This document shows, piece by piece, positions 15,636 through 25,260 of a DNA stretch of 34,664 bases. A program made the translations under genes and the position numbers. The notes beneath the pieces are model-generated. The model did not search any database. It was not told the origin of the DNA and was given only the letters and a program-made list of their open reading frames with translations. The stretch comes from Parvibaculum sp049651025 (lineage in GTDB: Bacteria; Pseudomonadota; Alphaproteobacteria; Parvibaculales; Parvibaculaceae), in NCBI RefSeq assembly GCF_049651025.1, contig NZ_JBASBH010000097.1, positions 1 to 34,664 on the forward strand, given 5' to 3'. The first letter of the stretch is position 1; each line of letters begins with the position of its first letter.

Positions 15636-17566
15636 CAGTGGACGCCCCCGAGCATGAAGTATGTCGCCAGAGCCGCGACGCCCAAGAGCATGGCGAAGGC
15701 GTAGTGAAAGACATAACCGGTTTGCAGGCGGACGACGCCGCGCGTGATGTCGATGACGCGGGCGGACACGCCATCAGGCCCGAGGCCGTCGATAATGCGC
15801 CCGTCGCCGATCTTCCAGAACAGGCGGCCAATCGCGAAGGCCGGCTTGACGATGATCCAGTCGTAAAGCTCGTCGATGTACCACTTGTTGAGCAGGAACT
15901 TGTAGAGCGGCTCCTGCGTGCGGGCGAGTTCGGCGGGCAGATCGGGCCGCGCGATGTAGAAGTACCAGGAGATCGCGAAGCCGAGCGCCATCATGATCGT
16001 CGGCAGAAGGACGGCCCATGAGGGAATGTGGTGCAGGTCGTGCATCACGGTATTGGCCGCGCCGCGATAGATGCTTTCCAGCCAGAAGGTCTCGTGCGCC
16101 TCGCCGATAAAGAAGCGTTCGAAAATGAGGCCAGCGCCGAGTGCGCCGACCGCCAGGATGACCAGCGGCACAAGCATGACGAGCGGCGATTCATGCACAT
16201 GCTCGAGCGTGTGATGATCGGCGCGCGACTTGCCGTGGAAGGTCATGAAAATCAGACGCCAGGAATAGAAGGACGTCAGGAGCGCGGCGAAAACCGTCAT
16301 GCCGAATGCATACATATGCATCGAGTTCGTGCCGGCATAGGTCGCCTCGATGATGGCGTCCTTGGAGAAATAGCCAGCCGTGAACGGAAAGCCGGTAAGC
16401 GCCAGGGTGCCGATGACCATCATCGCGTAGGTCGCCGGAATGCGCTTCCAGAGGCCGCCCATCTTGCGCATGTCCTGCTCATCGCTCATCGCATGGATGA
16501 CCGAGCCGGAGCCTAGGAACAGGAGCGCCTTGAAGAAGGCGTGCGTGAAGAGATGGAACATCGCCGCTTCATATGCGCCGACGCCGAGCGCCGCGAACAT
16601 GTAGCCGAGCTGCGAACAGGTCGAGTAAGCGATGACGCGCTTGATGTCGTTCTGCACGAGGCCGACGGTGGCGGCGAAGAACGCCGTCGTCGCGCCGATG
16701 AAGGTGACGACGGTGAGCGCGGTCGTCGAGAATTCGAAGATCGGCGAGCAACGCGCAACGAGGAAGACGCCAGCCGTGACCATGGTCGCGGCATGGATCA
16801 GTGCGGAAACGGGTGTCGGGCCCTCCATCGCGTCCGGCAGCCAGGTGTGCAGCATGAACTGCGCCGACTTGCCCATCGCGCCCATGAAGAGCAGAAGGCA
16901 GATCGTCGTGACCACGGGCACGTCATGGCCGAGGAACGAGAAGGTCTTGGTCGCCAGATGCGGGATCGCCTTGAAGACCGTATCGAACTCGACCGAGCCG
17001 ACCATCATGAAGATCGTCGCGATGCCGAGAATGAGACCGAAGTCGCCGACACGGTTGACGACGAAGGCCTTGATGGCCGCCGCATTCGCGCTGGGCTTTT
17101 GATACCAGAAGCCGATCAGCAGATAGGAGGCAAGGCCGACGCCTTCCCAGCCGAAGAAGAGCTGGATGAAGTTGTCCGCCGTCACCAGCATCAGCATGGC
17201 GAAGGTGAAGAGTGACAGATAGGCGAAGAAGCGCGGCTGGTGCGGATCGTGGCTCATATAGCCGATCGAATATATGTGCACGAGCGCGGAGACGGAGGTG
17301 ACCACGACAAGCATGACGGCGGTGAGCGCGTCGATGCGCAGGCGCCAGTCGCTCTCGAAGGCGCCACTATCGATCCAGGTCATGACCTGGATGTGCTCGG
17401 TCACGCCGCCGAATGTGACACTCGGGAAGGCGATGATCGACAGGACGGCCGAGACGACAAGCAGGCCGGAGGTCACGAATTGCGCACCGCGCACCCCGAG
17501 CCAGCGACCGAAAATGCCCGCAATCAGGAAACCGAGAAGCGGCAGGAAGACGATAGCGGAGTACAT
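15635..17566 (-). CDS. nuoL: NADH-quinone oxidoreductase subunit L
   Basis: NuoL is the most distal antiporter-like subunit of complex I, with the long lateral helix at its C-terminus that spans NuoM and NuoN. The 643-residue protein has the expected FFGWEGVGLASYLLIGFWY with the channel glutamate, GKSAQFMLHTWLPDAMEGP, KRVIAYSTCSQLGYM and GFPFTAGYFSKDAIIE. The C-terminal part (about 480-643) contains the transverse helix region and a final anchoring helix. It is five bases after nuoK and overlaps nuoM by one base. Confidence 0.97.
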   Translation of the reverse strand: MYSAIVFLPLLGFLIAGIFGRWLGVRGAQFVTSGLLVVSAVLSIIAFPSVTFGGVTEHIQVMTWIDSGAFESDWRLRIDALTAVMLVVVTSVSALVHIYSIGYMSHDPHQPRFFAYLSLFTFAMLMLVTADNFIQLFFGWEGVGLASYLLIGFWYQKPSANAAAIKAFVVNRVGDFGLILGIATIFMMVGSVEFDTVFKAIPHLATKTFSFLGHDVPVVTTICLLLFMGAMGKSAQFMLHTWLPDAMEGPTPVSALIHAATMVTAGVFLVARCSPIFEFSTTALTVVTFIGATTAFFAATVGLVQNDIKRVIAYSTCSQLGYMFAALGVGAYEAAMFHLFTHAFFKALLFLGSGSVIHAMSDEQDMRKMGGLWKRIPATYAMMVIGTLALTGFPFTAGYFSKDAIIEATYAGTNSMHMYAFGMTVFAALLTSFYSWRLIFMTFHGKSRADHHTLEHVHESPLVMLVPLVILAVGALGAGLIFERFFIGEAHETFWLESIYRGAANTVMHDLHHIPSWAVLLPTIMMALGFAISWYFYIARPDLPAELARTQEPLYKFLLNKWYIDELYDWIIVKPAFAIGRLFWKIGDGRIIDGLGPDGVSARVIDITRGVVRLQTGYVFHYAFAMLLGVAALATYFMLGGVH

Positions 17567-17571
17567 CTCTC

Positions 17572-17880
17572 CTACCCCTTCATCAGATTAACGTCCTCAA
17601 CCGCGATGGTGCCGCGGTTGCGGAAATAGGTCACGAGAATGGCAAGGCCGATCGCGGCTTCAGCGGCTGCAACAGTCAGCACGAAGAGCGCGAAGACCTG
17701 GCCGGTCAGATCGCCAAGGAAGGACGAAAAGGCGACGAGGTTGATGTTGACGGCGAGCAGCATCAGCTCGATCGACATCAGAATGATGATGACGTTCTTG
17801 CGATTGAGGAAGATGCCGAAGACGCCGATCGTAAAGAGGATCGCCGCGACCGTCAGATAATGAGCAAGGCCGATTTCCAT
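17572..17880 (-). CDS. nuoK: NADH-quinone oxidoreductase subunit K
   Basis: NuoK is a small three-helix membrane subunit of the proton channel region of complex I. The 102-residue protein keeps both conserved buried glutamates, E38 in MSIELMLLAVN and E74 in VAAAEAAIGLAI, which correspond to E36 and E72 of the E. coli subunit. It is 15 bases after nuoJ and five before nuoL. Confidence 0.97.
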   Translation of the reverse strand: MEIGLAHYLTVAAILFTIGVFGIFLNRKNVIIILMSIELMLLAVNINLVAFSSFLGDLTGQVFALFVLTVAAAEAAIGLAILVTYFRNRGTIAVEDVNLMKG

Positions 17881-17895
17881 ATCAGAGTCCTACCT

Positions 17896-18513
17896 TCATA
17901 GACCTTGCCCCGGCTTGATGTCCTTGTACTCGACGCCCTCGTCGCGCTTGCGCCCGACCTGACGCGAGGGCACCTGCCGCTTGATGTCGACGCGGTGGCG
18001 CAACGTCAGCACGATGGCGCCGACCATGGCGACAAGCAGGATGAGACCGGCTGCCTGGAACAGATAGACGTATTGGGTGTAGAGCACGCGACCAAGCGCG
18101 CGCGTATTGGTGACGTGATCGACGAAGGCCGGCGCGGGCGCTGCGGCGACGCCGGCGGCATCGGGCGAAATGATCCAGGATGCGCCGACGAGGAAAAGCT
18201 CGATCAGAAATATGAGGCCGATAAGGCCGCCGATGGGCAGGTATTGCAGAAAGCCCTGCCGCAACTGCTTGAAGTCTATGTCGAGCATCATCACGACGAA
18301 GAGGAAGAGCACCGCGACCGCGCCGACATAGACGATGACCAGAATGAGTGCGATGAACTCCGCCCCCATCAGCACGAAGAGCGCGGCGGCGTTGAAAAAG
18401 GTGAGGATGAGGAACAGCACCGAATGCACGGGGTTCCGCGCCGCGATCACCATGAATCCCGCCGCCACGGCAATCGCCGAGAAGACGTAGAAGGCTATGG
18501 CGGAAACGATCAT
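17896..18513 (-). CDS. nuoJ: NADH-quinone oxidoreductase subunit J
   Basis: NuoJ is a membrane subunit of complex I next to NuoA, H and K. The 205-residue protein has five helices, with the typical YVGAVAVLFLFVVMMLD segment that contains the pi-bulge helix, and NPVHSVLFLILTFFNAA near the start. The C-terminal tail is polar and extended (RHRVDIKRQ onward). It follows nuoI after a 78-base spacer, the longest gap within the nuo genes, which contains a short CCGGC/GCCGG hairpin (18539-18553). AGGGG lies five bases before the ATG. Confidence 0.96.
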   Translation of the reverse strand: MIVSAIAFYVFSAIAVAAGFMVIAARNPVHSVLFLILTFFNAAALFVLMGAEFIALILVIVYVGAVAVLFLFVVMMLDIDFKQLRQGFLQYLPIGGLIGLIFLIELFLVGASWIISPDAAGVAAAPAPAFVDHVTNTRALGRVLYTQYVYLFQAAGLILLVAMVGAIVLTLRHRVDIKRQVPSRQVGRKRDEGVEYKDIKPGQGL

Positions 18514-18591
18514 CTGGACCCCTGTCCCTCTTTATCGCCCGGCACGAAGCCGGATCTCTTGTTCAGTCTCTTCATTCAACGCGACGGCGCT

Positions 18592-19083
18592 TCAGCGGTA
18601 AGGCGCGTCGAGCTCGATATTCTTGGCAATCTCGCGTTCCCAACGGTCGCCGTTGGCGAGCAGCCGATCCTTGTCGTACATGAGCTCTTCGCGGGTCTCC
18701 ACGGAGAACTCGAAATTCGGACCTTCGACAATCGCATCCACCGGGCAGGCTTCCTGACAGAAGCCGCAATAGATGCATTTCGTCATGTCGATGTCATAGC
18801 GCGTCGTGCGGCGCGTGCCGTCATTGCGGCGCGGACCGGCTTCGATGGTGATGGCCTGAGCCGGGCAGATCGCTTCGCAAAGCTTGCAGGCAATGCAGCG
18901 TTCCTCGCCATTGGGATAGCGACGCAGCGCATGCTCGCCACGAAAGCGCGGGGAGAGCGGGCCCTTCTCGAAGGGATAGTTCACCGTCGCCTTGGGCTTG
19001 AAGAAGTAGCGCATGGCCACAAAAAAGCCCGCGAAGAACTCCTTCAGGAAGAGCGACTGTACCGTTTGATTGAAGGACGCCAT
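18592..19083 (-). CDS. nuoI: NADH-quinone oxidoreductase subunit I
   Basis: NuoI carries two [4Fe-4S] clusters (N6a and N6b) that pass electrons from NuoG towards NuoB. The 163-residue protein has two CxxCxxCxxxC ferredoxin motifs, C63/C66/C69/C73 (CIACKLCEAIC) and C103/C106/C109/C113 (CIYCGFCQEAC). The frame is open much further upstream into nuoH, but the start is placed at ATG 19083 because AAGGAAC precedes it and the protein then begins MASFNQTVQSLFLKE, like relatives. It is 17 bases after nuoH. Confidence 0.97.
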   Translation of the reverse strand: MASFNQTVQSLFLKEFFAGFFVAMRYFFKPKATVNYPFEKGPLSPRFRGEHALRRYPNGEERCIACKLCEAICPAQAITIEAGPRRNDGTRRTTRYDIDMTKCIYCGFCQEACPVDAIVEGPNFEFSVETREELMYDKDRLLANGDRWEREIAKNIELDAPYR

Positions 19084-19100
19084 TTTCCGTTCCTTTCCAA

Positions 19101-20129
19101 TCAATGTTTCGGCAAGAGGTCGAAGCCGACGAGCACGCCCGCGGTCAGCACAACCCAGAAGAGGGAGAACGGAAGGAAGACCTTCCAGCCGAGACGCATA
19201 AGCTGGTCGTAGCGATAGCGCGGGACAAAGGCCTTCACCATGGCGAACATGAAGAAGACCATGCCGACCTTGAGAATGAACCAGACCGGGCCCGGCACCC
19301 ATGTGAGCGGTGCAATGTCGAACGGGGGCAGCCAGCCGCCGAAGAACAGGATCGTCATCATGGCGCACATCAGGATGATCGCCACATATTCGCCGAGCAT
19401 GAACATCATGTAGGGCGAGGACGAATATTCCACCATGAAGCCCGCGACGAGTTCCGATTCCGCTTCGACGAGATCGAAGGGCGGACGGTTCGTTTCGGCG
19501 AGCGCCGAGATGAAGAAGATGCCGAGCATCGGCAGATGCCAGAACCAGTACCAGTTGAAGATGCCGTAGGAACCGTGCTGCGCATTCACGATGTCGGTGA
19601 GGTTCAGCGAGCCTGCCGTCAGCAAGACCGTGATGAGCACGAAGCCGATGGAAACTTCATAGGAGACCATCTGGGCGGCGGAGCGCATCGCGGAGAGGAA
19701 GGGATATTTCGAGTTCGACGCCCAGCCCGCCATGATGACGCCATAGACGCTCAGCGAGGAGAAGGCGAGGATGTAGAGAATGCCGACATTGATGTTCGAG
19801 ATAACAATGCCATCGCCCAGCGGGATGACCGCCCAGGCGGCAAGCGACAGGGTGACGGTGACAAGCGGCGCGAGTAGAAAGACGCCCTTGTTGGCGCCTG
19901 CCGGAATGACCACTTCCTTGAAGACGAACTTCAACAGGTCGGCGAAGGACTGAAGCAGGCCGAATGCGCCGACGACGTTGGGGCCGCGGCGAAGCTGCAC
20001 GGCCGCCCAGATCTTGCGGTCGGCCAGCAAGACATAGGCCGTGAAAATCAGCAGGCCGACGAGAAGGGCAAGACCCTGCCCTGCGATGATCGCAAGCGGC
20101 AGTCCGTATGTGATGAGAAAGTCAGTCAT
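19101..20129 (-). CDS. nuoH: NADH-quinone oxidoreductase subunit H
   Basis: NuoH is the membrane subunit that forms much of the quinone-binding chamber and links it to the proton channels. The 342-residue protein has about eight helices and the family signatures DRKIWAAVQLRRGPNVVG (37-54) and AETNRPPFDLVEAESELV (211-228), the latter with the acidic cluster near the quinone site. It is nine bases after nuoG and 17 before nuoI. Confidence 0.97.
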   Translation of the reverse strand: MTDFLITYGLPLAIIAGQGLALLVGLLIFTAYVLLADRKIWAAVQLRRGPNVVGAFGLLQSFADLLKFVFKEVVIPAGANKGVFLLAPLVTVTLSLAAWAVIPLGDGIVISNINVGILYILAFSSLSVYGVIMAGWASNSKYPFLSAMRSAAQMVSYEVSIGFVLITVLLTAGSLNLTDIVNAQHGSYGIFNWYWFWHLPMLGIFFISALAETNRPPFDLVEAESELVAGFMVEYSSSPYMMFMLGEYVAIILMCAMMTILFFGGWLPPFDIAPLTWVPGPVWFILKVGMVFFMFAMVKAFVPRYRYDQLMRLGWKVFLPFSLFWVVLTAGVLVGFDLLPKH

Positions 20130-20138
20130 GGTTCCCCG

Positions 20139-22178
20139 TCACTCCGCCGCCTGATTGCCGCGCCGCGCTGCTGCTGTCTCAGCCGAACATGTGGCCATGA
20201 CCTTGCTCGCGCGCGCGATCGGGTTCGTCAGATGGAAATCGTGGATGGGCGTTTCAAAGGGAGCTGCATCCATCTCGCCGGAAGCGAGATCGGGAAGCGC
20301 GCCCGCCGGAACGATTTCATCGACATGTGAAAAATGCGGCGCATCGGCTTCGATTGCGGCGCGGACCTGATCCAGCCGGTCGTAAGGAAGCTGGACACCG
20401 AGCACGGCGGACAAGGCGCGAATGATCGCCCAGTCCTCGCGCGCTTCACCCGGCGGGAAAGCGGCGCGCTGGCCGCGCTGCACGCGGCCTTCGGTGTTGA
20501 CGTAGAGGCCGTCTTTTTCCGTATAGGCGGAACCGGGCAGGATGACGTCGGCGCGATGTGCGCCCGCATCGCCATGCGTGCCCTGATAGATGACGAAGGC
20601 GGAGCCGAGCTTCGCGGTGTCGATCTCATCGGCGCCAAGGAGATAGACGACGTCGATCTCGCCCTTGGTCGCGCCATCGAGAATGCCAGCAACGTCACGA
20701 CCGCCCTCGCCCGGCACGAGGCCGAGATCGAGGCCGCCGACGCGGGCTGCCGCCATATGGAGCACGTTGAAACCGGCATTGGTCGCCTTGGCGAGGCTAG
20801 TGGCGGCGGCGAGAACGGCTGCGCCATCCTTGCGCGTCAATGCGCCCTGCCCGACGATGATGATCGGCGTCTTGGCGTTTTTCAGAACTTCGGCAAAGGC
20901 ATTAGCGCCGGACGCGATGTCTTTCAGCGTCTGCGTGCCTGCACCGAGATGGTCGTAATCATAGGTGAGGTCGTGACGCGGGCCGACGACGCCGATCTTG
21001 ACGCCGCCTGCACGGAAGCGCTTGCGGATGCGTGCATTGATGATCGGCGCTTCACGGCGCGGATCGGCACCGATGATGAGAATGGCGTCGGCGTCTTCGA
21101 TGCCTGCAATGGTCGAATTGAAGATGTAGCTCGAACGAGCGCCACCAAGCTTCGCGCCGTCCTGACGGCAATCGATATTGGTGGAGCCGAGCTTCGCCCA
21201 GAGGTCTTTCAGCGCCTTCATTTCTTCGGCGGCAATAAGATCGCCAGCGATGGCGGCGATGCGTTCGCCCTTCGCGCCTTTGAGCCTGGCTGCAATGGCA
21301 GCGAAGGCTTCATCCCATGAAGCCTCGCGCAACTTGCCGTCTTCGCGAACGTAAGGCCGGTCGAGACGCTGCGTCTTGAGGCCGTCCCAGATGAAGCGCG
21401 TCTTGTCGGAAATCCACTCTTCGTTCACGTCCTCATTGATGCGCGGCAGAATGCGCATCACTTCCGAGCCACGTGTGTCGACGCGGATGTTGGAGCCGAC
21501 GGCATCCATCACGTCGACGGATTCGGTCTTGCGCAACTCCCAGGGGCGCGCGGTGAAGGCGAAGGGGCGGAAGGTCAGCGCGCCGACCGGGCAGAGATCG
21601 ACGACGTTGGCAGAAAGCTCCGACGTCAGCGCATGCTCGAGATAGGTCGTGATTTCCATATCTTCGCCACGGCCGATGGCGCCGATTTCCGGTGTGCCTG
21701 CAACTTCGGTCGCGAAGCGGACGCAGCGCGTGCACTGGATGCAGCGCGTCATCACGGTCTTGACCAGCGGGCCCATATATTTTTCTTCGACGGCGCGCTT
21801 GTTCTCGCGGAAGCGCGAGCCATCGACGCCATAGGCCATCGACTGGTCTTGCAGATCGCATTCGCCGCCCTGATCGCAGATGGGGCAATCGAGCGGATGA
21901 TTGATGAGCAGGAATTCCATCACACCTTCGCGGGCGCGCTTCACCTGCTCCGTCGTCGTGCGCACGATGGCGCCATCGGTGGCCGGCATGGCGCAGCTTG
22001 CGACAGGCTTCGGCGATTTCTCGACTTCGACGAGGCACATGCGGCAGTTGCCCGCGATCGACAGGCGCTCGTGATAGCAGAAGCGCGGAATTTCAACGCC
22101 CGCCGCTTCGCATGCCTGAAGGAGCGTTGCGCCCGCTTCAACTTCGACCTCGATGCCGTCAACTGTGACTTTGGGCAT
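20139..22178 (-). CDS. nuoG: NADH-quinone oxidoreductase subunit G
   Basis: NuoG is the large peripheral-arm subunit with a molybdopterin-oxidoreductase-like body. At 679 residues it has the alphaproteobacterial/mitochondrial length and is shorter than the E. coli protein of about 900. Cluster ligands are all visible: [2Fe-2S] C34, C45, C48, C62; the His-ligated [4Fe-4S] cluster H94, C98, C101, C107; and a second [4Fe-4S] cluster C146, C149, C152, C196. The cysteines for the extra N7 cluster of some bacteria are not evident in the following region (about 220-260). It is three bases after nuoF. Confidence 0.97.
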   Translation of the reverse strand: MPKVTVDGIEVEVEAGATLLQACEAAGVEIPRFCYHERLSIAGNCRMCLVEVEKSPKPVASCAMPATDGAIVRTTTEQVKRAREGVMEFLLINHPLDCPICDQGGECDLQDQSMAYGVDGSRFRENKRAVEEKYMGPLVKTVMTRCIQCTRCVRFATEVAGTPEIGAIGRGEDMEITTYLEHALTSELSANVVDLCPVGALTFRPFAFTARPWELRKTESVDVMDAVGSNIRVDTRGSEVMRILPRINEDVNEEWISDKTRFIWDGLKTQRLDRPYVREDGKLREASWDEAFAAIAARLKGAKGERIAAIAGDLIAAEEMKALKDLWAKLGSTNIDCRQDGAKLGGARSSYIFNSTIAGIEDADAILIIGADPRREAPIINARIRKRFRAGGVKIGVVGPRHDLTYDYDHLGAGTQTLKDIASGANAFAEVLKNAKTPIIIVGQGALTRKDGAAVLAAATSLAKATNAGFNVLHMAAARVGGLDLGLVPGEGGRDVAGILDGATKGEIDVVYLLGADEIDTAKLGSAFVIYQGTHGDAGAHRADVILPGSAYTEKDGLYVNTEGRVQRGQRAAFPPGEAREDWAIIRALSAVLGVQLPYDRLDQVRAAIEADAPHFSHVDEIVPAGALPDLASGEMDAAPFETPIHDFHLTNPIARASKVMATCSAETAAARRGNQAAE

Positions 22179-22181
22179 GCC

Positions 22182-23471
22182 CTACTCCGCCGCCGCCAGA
22201 GGAACGCCCTGCCGTGTGGCGATCCGCTCTTCGATTACATGCCGGAAATGCCGGATCAGACCCTGGATCGGCCAGGCCGCCGCGTCGCCGAGCGCGCAGA
22301 TGGTGTGGCCTTCGACGCGCTTCGTCACGTCGAGCAGCATGTCGATTTCCGACACTGCCGCCTCGCCTGCAACCATGCGCTCCATGACGCGCCACATCCA
22401 GCCCGTGCCTTCGCGGCAAGGGGTGCACTGGCCGCAGCTTTCATGCTTGTAGAAAGCCGAGAGGCGCGCGATCGCCTTGATGAGGTCCGTCGACTTGTCC
22501 ATGACGATGACGGCTGCCGTGCCGAGACCAGTCTGAACCGCCTTCAACGAGTCGAAATCCATCAGCACGTCGTCGCAGATCGATTTGGGAATGAGCGGCA
22601 CGGATGAGCCGCCGGGGATCACGGCGAGAAGATTGTCCCAACCGCCGCGCACACCGCCCGCATGCTTGTCGATCAGCTCACGGAGCGAAATGCCCATCTC
22701 TTCTTCGACGTTGCAGGGATTGTTCACATGGCCCGAGATCGAGAAAATCTTGGTGCCGGTATTGTTCGGACGACCGAGGCTTGCAAACCATGTCGCGCCA
22801 CGGCGCAGGATGGTCGGCGCGACGGCGATCGACTCGACGTTGTTCACCGTTGTCGGTGCGCCATAGAGGCCCATATTCGCGGGGAACGGGGGCTTCAGGC
22901 GCGGCATGCCCTTCTTGCCTTCAAGGCTCTCGAGCAGCGCGGTTTCTTCGCCGCAAATGTAAGCGCCAGCGCCGTGATGAACGTAGAGATCGAAGTCCCA
23001 GCCCGAGCCTGCGGCGTTCTTGCCGAGCAGGTTTGCCGCATAGGCCTCATCAATGGCGCGCTGCAGTGCTTCGCGCTCGCGGATGAATTCGCCGCGCACA
23101 TAGATGTAGCCGACATGCGCGCCCATCGCGAAACCGGCGATGAGGCAGCCTTCGACGAGCTTCTGGGGATCGTTGCGCAGAATTTCGCGGTCTTTGCAGG
23201 TGCCGGGCTCTGATTCGTCGGCATTGACGACGAGGTAATGCGGACGGCCGCCTGAATCCTTCGGCATGAAGGACCATTTGAGGCCGGTCGGAAAACCGGC
23301 GCCGCCACGACCGCGCAGGCCCGACTTTTTCATCTCGTCGATGATCCAGTCGCGGCCCTTGGCAACGAGGCCTGCCGTGTCGTCCCAATCGCCACGGCGG
23401 CGCGCGCCGGCAAGACCGGCTTCGCCAAGACCGTAGAGATTGGTGAAAATGCGATCCTTGTCCTGAAGCAT
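22182..23471 (-). CDS. nuoF: NADH-quinone oxidoreductase subunit F
   Basis: NuoF binds NADH and FMN and holds the N3 [4Fe-4S] cluster, the entry point for electrons. The roughly 429-residue protein has the nucleotide-binding GRGGAGFPTGLKWSFM (54-69) and cluster ligands C346, C349, C352 (CGQCTPC) and C392 (HTICALGD). The start is ATG 23471, with AGGAG eight bases upstream; it shares one base with the nuoE stop codon. An in-frame GTG three bases earlier is the alternative. Confidence 0.97.
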   Translation of the reverse strand: MLQDKDRIFTNLYGLGEAGLAGARRRGDWDDTAGLVAKGRDWIIDEMKKSGLRGRGGAGFPTGLKWSFMPKDSGGRPHYLVVNADESEPGTCKDREILRNDPQKLVEGCLIAGFAMGAHVGYIYVRGEFIREREALQRAIDEAYAANLLGKNAAGSGWDFDLYVHHGAGAYICGEETALLESLEGKKGMPRLKPPFPANMGLYGAPTTVNNVESIAVAPTILRRGATWFASLGRPNNTGTKIFSISGHVNNPCNVEEEMGISLRELIDKHAGGVRGGWDNLLAVIPGGSSVPLIPKSICDDVLMDFDSLKAVQTGLGTAAVIVMDKSTDLIKAIARLSAFYKHESCGQCTPCREGTGWMWRVMERMVAGEAAVSEIDMLLDVTKRVEGHTICALGDAAAWPIQGLIRHFRHVIEERIATRQGVPLAAAE

Positions 23472-24085
23472 CACTTGCTCTCCTGCGAGGCCGACGAAGT
23501 GAGGCTCGTCAGTTCACCCTTCGGCTCCGAGCCGTGGCGACCGTTTTGCGGGCCGGGCTTCACAGTTTTGCCGTTACGGAGCGCTTCAAGAATTTCAGCC
23601 AGTTTCGACCCGTCGAGATCTTCGAAATAGTCTTCGTTGATCATGACCATCGGCGCATTGGCGCAAGCGCCAAGGCATTCGACTTCGACCCAGGAGAGCT
23701 TGCCATCCGCGCTCACCGATCCATCGGGACCGATATGCTTGCGGCAGGCTTCTTTCAGATCGTCGGCGCCGCGCAACCAGCACGGCGTCGTGCCGCAAAG
23801 CTGCACATGGTTTTCACCGACGGGCGACAGATTGAACATCGTGTAGAAGGTCGCGACTTCGAGCGCGCGAATGTAATCCATCGACAGCATGTCGGCGATA
23901 TAGCGAATGGCAGGTTCGGGCAACCAGCCGCCCATCTGCTGATGCGCCTGCCAGAATAGCGGAATGATCGCGGAGGCCTGACGGCCTTCGGGATATTTCG
24001 CGATCTGCCCCTTTGCCCATTCTACGTTTTCAGGCGTGAAGGCAAAACTCGCGGGCTGATTTGCACTCAGTCTGCGCACACTCAT
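23471..24085 (-). CDS. nuoE: NADH-quinone oxidoreductase subunit E
   Basis: NuoE carries the N1a [2Fe-2S] cluster next to NuoF. The 204-residue protein has a thioredoxin-like fold with the four ligands C97, C102, C137 and C141 (LCGTTPC and CLGACANAP). The tail after about residue 170 (GNGKTVKPGPQ-like, polar) is longer than in E. coli, as in other Alphaproteobacteria. Its ATG overlaps the nuoD stop by four bases (ATGA). Confidence 0.96.
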   Translation of the reverse strand: MSVRRLSANQPASFAFTPENVEWAKGQIAKYPEGRQASAIIPLFWQAHQQMGGWLPEPAIRYIADMLSMDYIRALEVATFYTMFNLSPVGENHVQLCGTTPCWLRGADDLKEACRKHIGPDGSVSADGKLSWVEVECLGACANAPMVMINEDYFEDLDGSKLAEILEALRNGKTVKPGPQNGRHGSEPKGELTSLTSSASQESK

Positions 24086-25260
24086 CGGTCAACCTCACCG
24101 AACACGATATCGAGCGAACCAAGGATGGCGGAAACGTCCGCCAGCATGTGCCCGCGCGTCAGATAGTCCATTGCCTGCAAGTGCGCAAATCCCGGCGCGC
24201 GAATCTTGCATTTGTAAGGCTTGTTCGTGCCGTCAGAGACGAGATAGACGCCGAATTCGCCCTTGGGCGCTTCAACGGCGGCATACACTTCGCCAGCGGG
24301 CACGTGATAGCCCTCGGTATAAAGCTTGAAGTGATGGATGAGCGCTTCCATGGAACGCTTCATCTCCGCGCGCGACGGCGGGAAGACCTTGCCGTCCGTC
24401 GTATGCACGGGGCCGCCCGGCATTTTCTCGATGCACTGCTTCATGATGCGAAGCGACTGGCGCATTTCATCCATGCGCACGAGATAGCGGTCGTAGCAGT
24501 CGCCGTTCTTGCCGACGGGAATGTCGAAGTCGAGTTCGGAATAGACTTCATAGGGCTGCGAGCGACGCAGATCCCATGCCATGCCCGAACCGCGCGCCAT
24601 GACGCCGGAGAAACCCCAGTCCAGTGCATCCTGCTGCGAGACGACGCCGATATCGACGTTGCGCTGCATGAAAATACGGTTGCCGGTCAGCAGGACTTCA
24701 AGGTCGTTGATCGTCTGCTCGCAGGGGTCGCAGAAATCATAGATGTCCTGAAGCAGCTTCGGCGGCAGATCCTGATGCACGCCGCCGGGACGGAAATAAG
24801 CGGCGTGGAAACGCGCGCCCGATGCACGCTCATAGAAAATCAGAAGCTTCTCGCGCTCCTCAAAGCCCCAGAGCGGCGGCGTCAGCGCGCCAACGTCCAT
24901 GGCCTGCGTCGTGACGTTGAGAAGATGCGACAGCAGGCGGCCGATTTCGGAATAGAGAACGCGAATGAACTGCGCGCGCCGCGGCACTTCGATGCCGAGC
25001 AACTTCTCCACTGCCAGCGAATAGGCGTGCTCCTGATTCATCGGCGCGACATAGTCGAGGCGATCGAAATAAGGCAGCGCCTGCAGATAGGTTTTCGCTT
25101 CGATCAACTTTTCGGTGCCGCGATGCAGAAGGCCGATATGGGGATCGACGCGTTCGACGATCTCGCCTTCGAGTTCGAGCACCAGACGCAGCACGCCGTG
25201 CGCGGCAGGATGCTGCGGGCCGAAGTTCAGCGTGAATGTGCGGAGGTTCTGTTCGGTCAT
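24082..25260 (-). CDS. nuoD: NADH-quinone oxidoreductase subunit D
   Basis: NuoD is the 49-kDa-type subunit related to the large subunit of NiFe hydrogenases; it forms the quinone site with NuoB and NuoH. The 392-residue protein begins with a normal N-terminus (NFGPQHPAAHGVLRLVLELE) and includes PHIGLLHRGTEKL and YFDRLDYVAPMNQEH. The last residues (ILGSLDIVFGEVDR) are the usual C-terminus. It is separate from NuoC, unlike the fused NuoCD of E. coli. It overlaps nuoC and nuoE by four bases each. Confidence 0.97.
   Translation of the reverse strand: MTEQNLRTFTLNFGPQHPAAHGVLRLVLELEGEIVERVDPHIGLLHRGTEKLIEAKTYLQALPYFDRLDYVAPMNQEHAYSLAVEKLLGIEVPRRAQFIRVLYSEIGRLLSHLLNVTTQAMDVGALTPPLWGFEEREKLLIFYERASGARFHAAYFRPGGVHQDLPPKLLQDIYDFCDPCEQTINDLEVLLTGNRIFMQRNVDIGVVSQQDALDWGFSGVMARGSGMAWDLRRSQPYEVYSELDFDIPVGKNGDCYDRYLVRMDEMRQSLRIMKQCIEKMPGGPVHTTDGKVFPPSRAEMKRSMEALIHHFKLYTEGYHVPAGEVYAAVEAPKGEFGVYLVSDGTNKPYKCKIRAPGFAHLQAMDYLTRGHMLADVSAILGSLDIVFGEVDR

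Noticed and set aside
18592..19368. Longer nuoI frame starting inside nuoH
   Set aside because: The first 95 residues are Arg/His-rich out-of-frame nuoH sequence; a good ribosome site and family alignment support the start at 19083.
20139..22178. NuoG considered as truncated because it is shorter than the E. coli protein
   Set aside because: About 680-700 residues is normal for alphaproteobacterial and mitochondrial-type NuoG, and all cluster ligands are intact.
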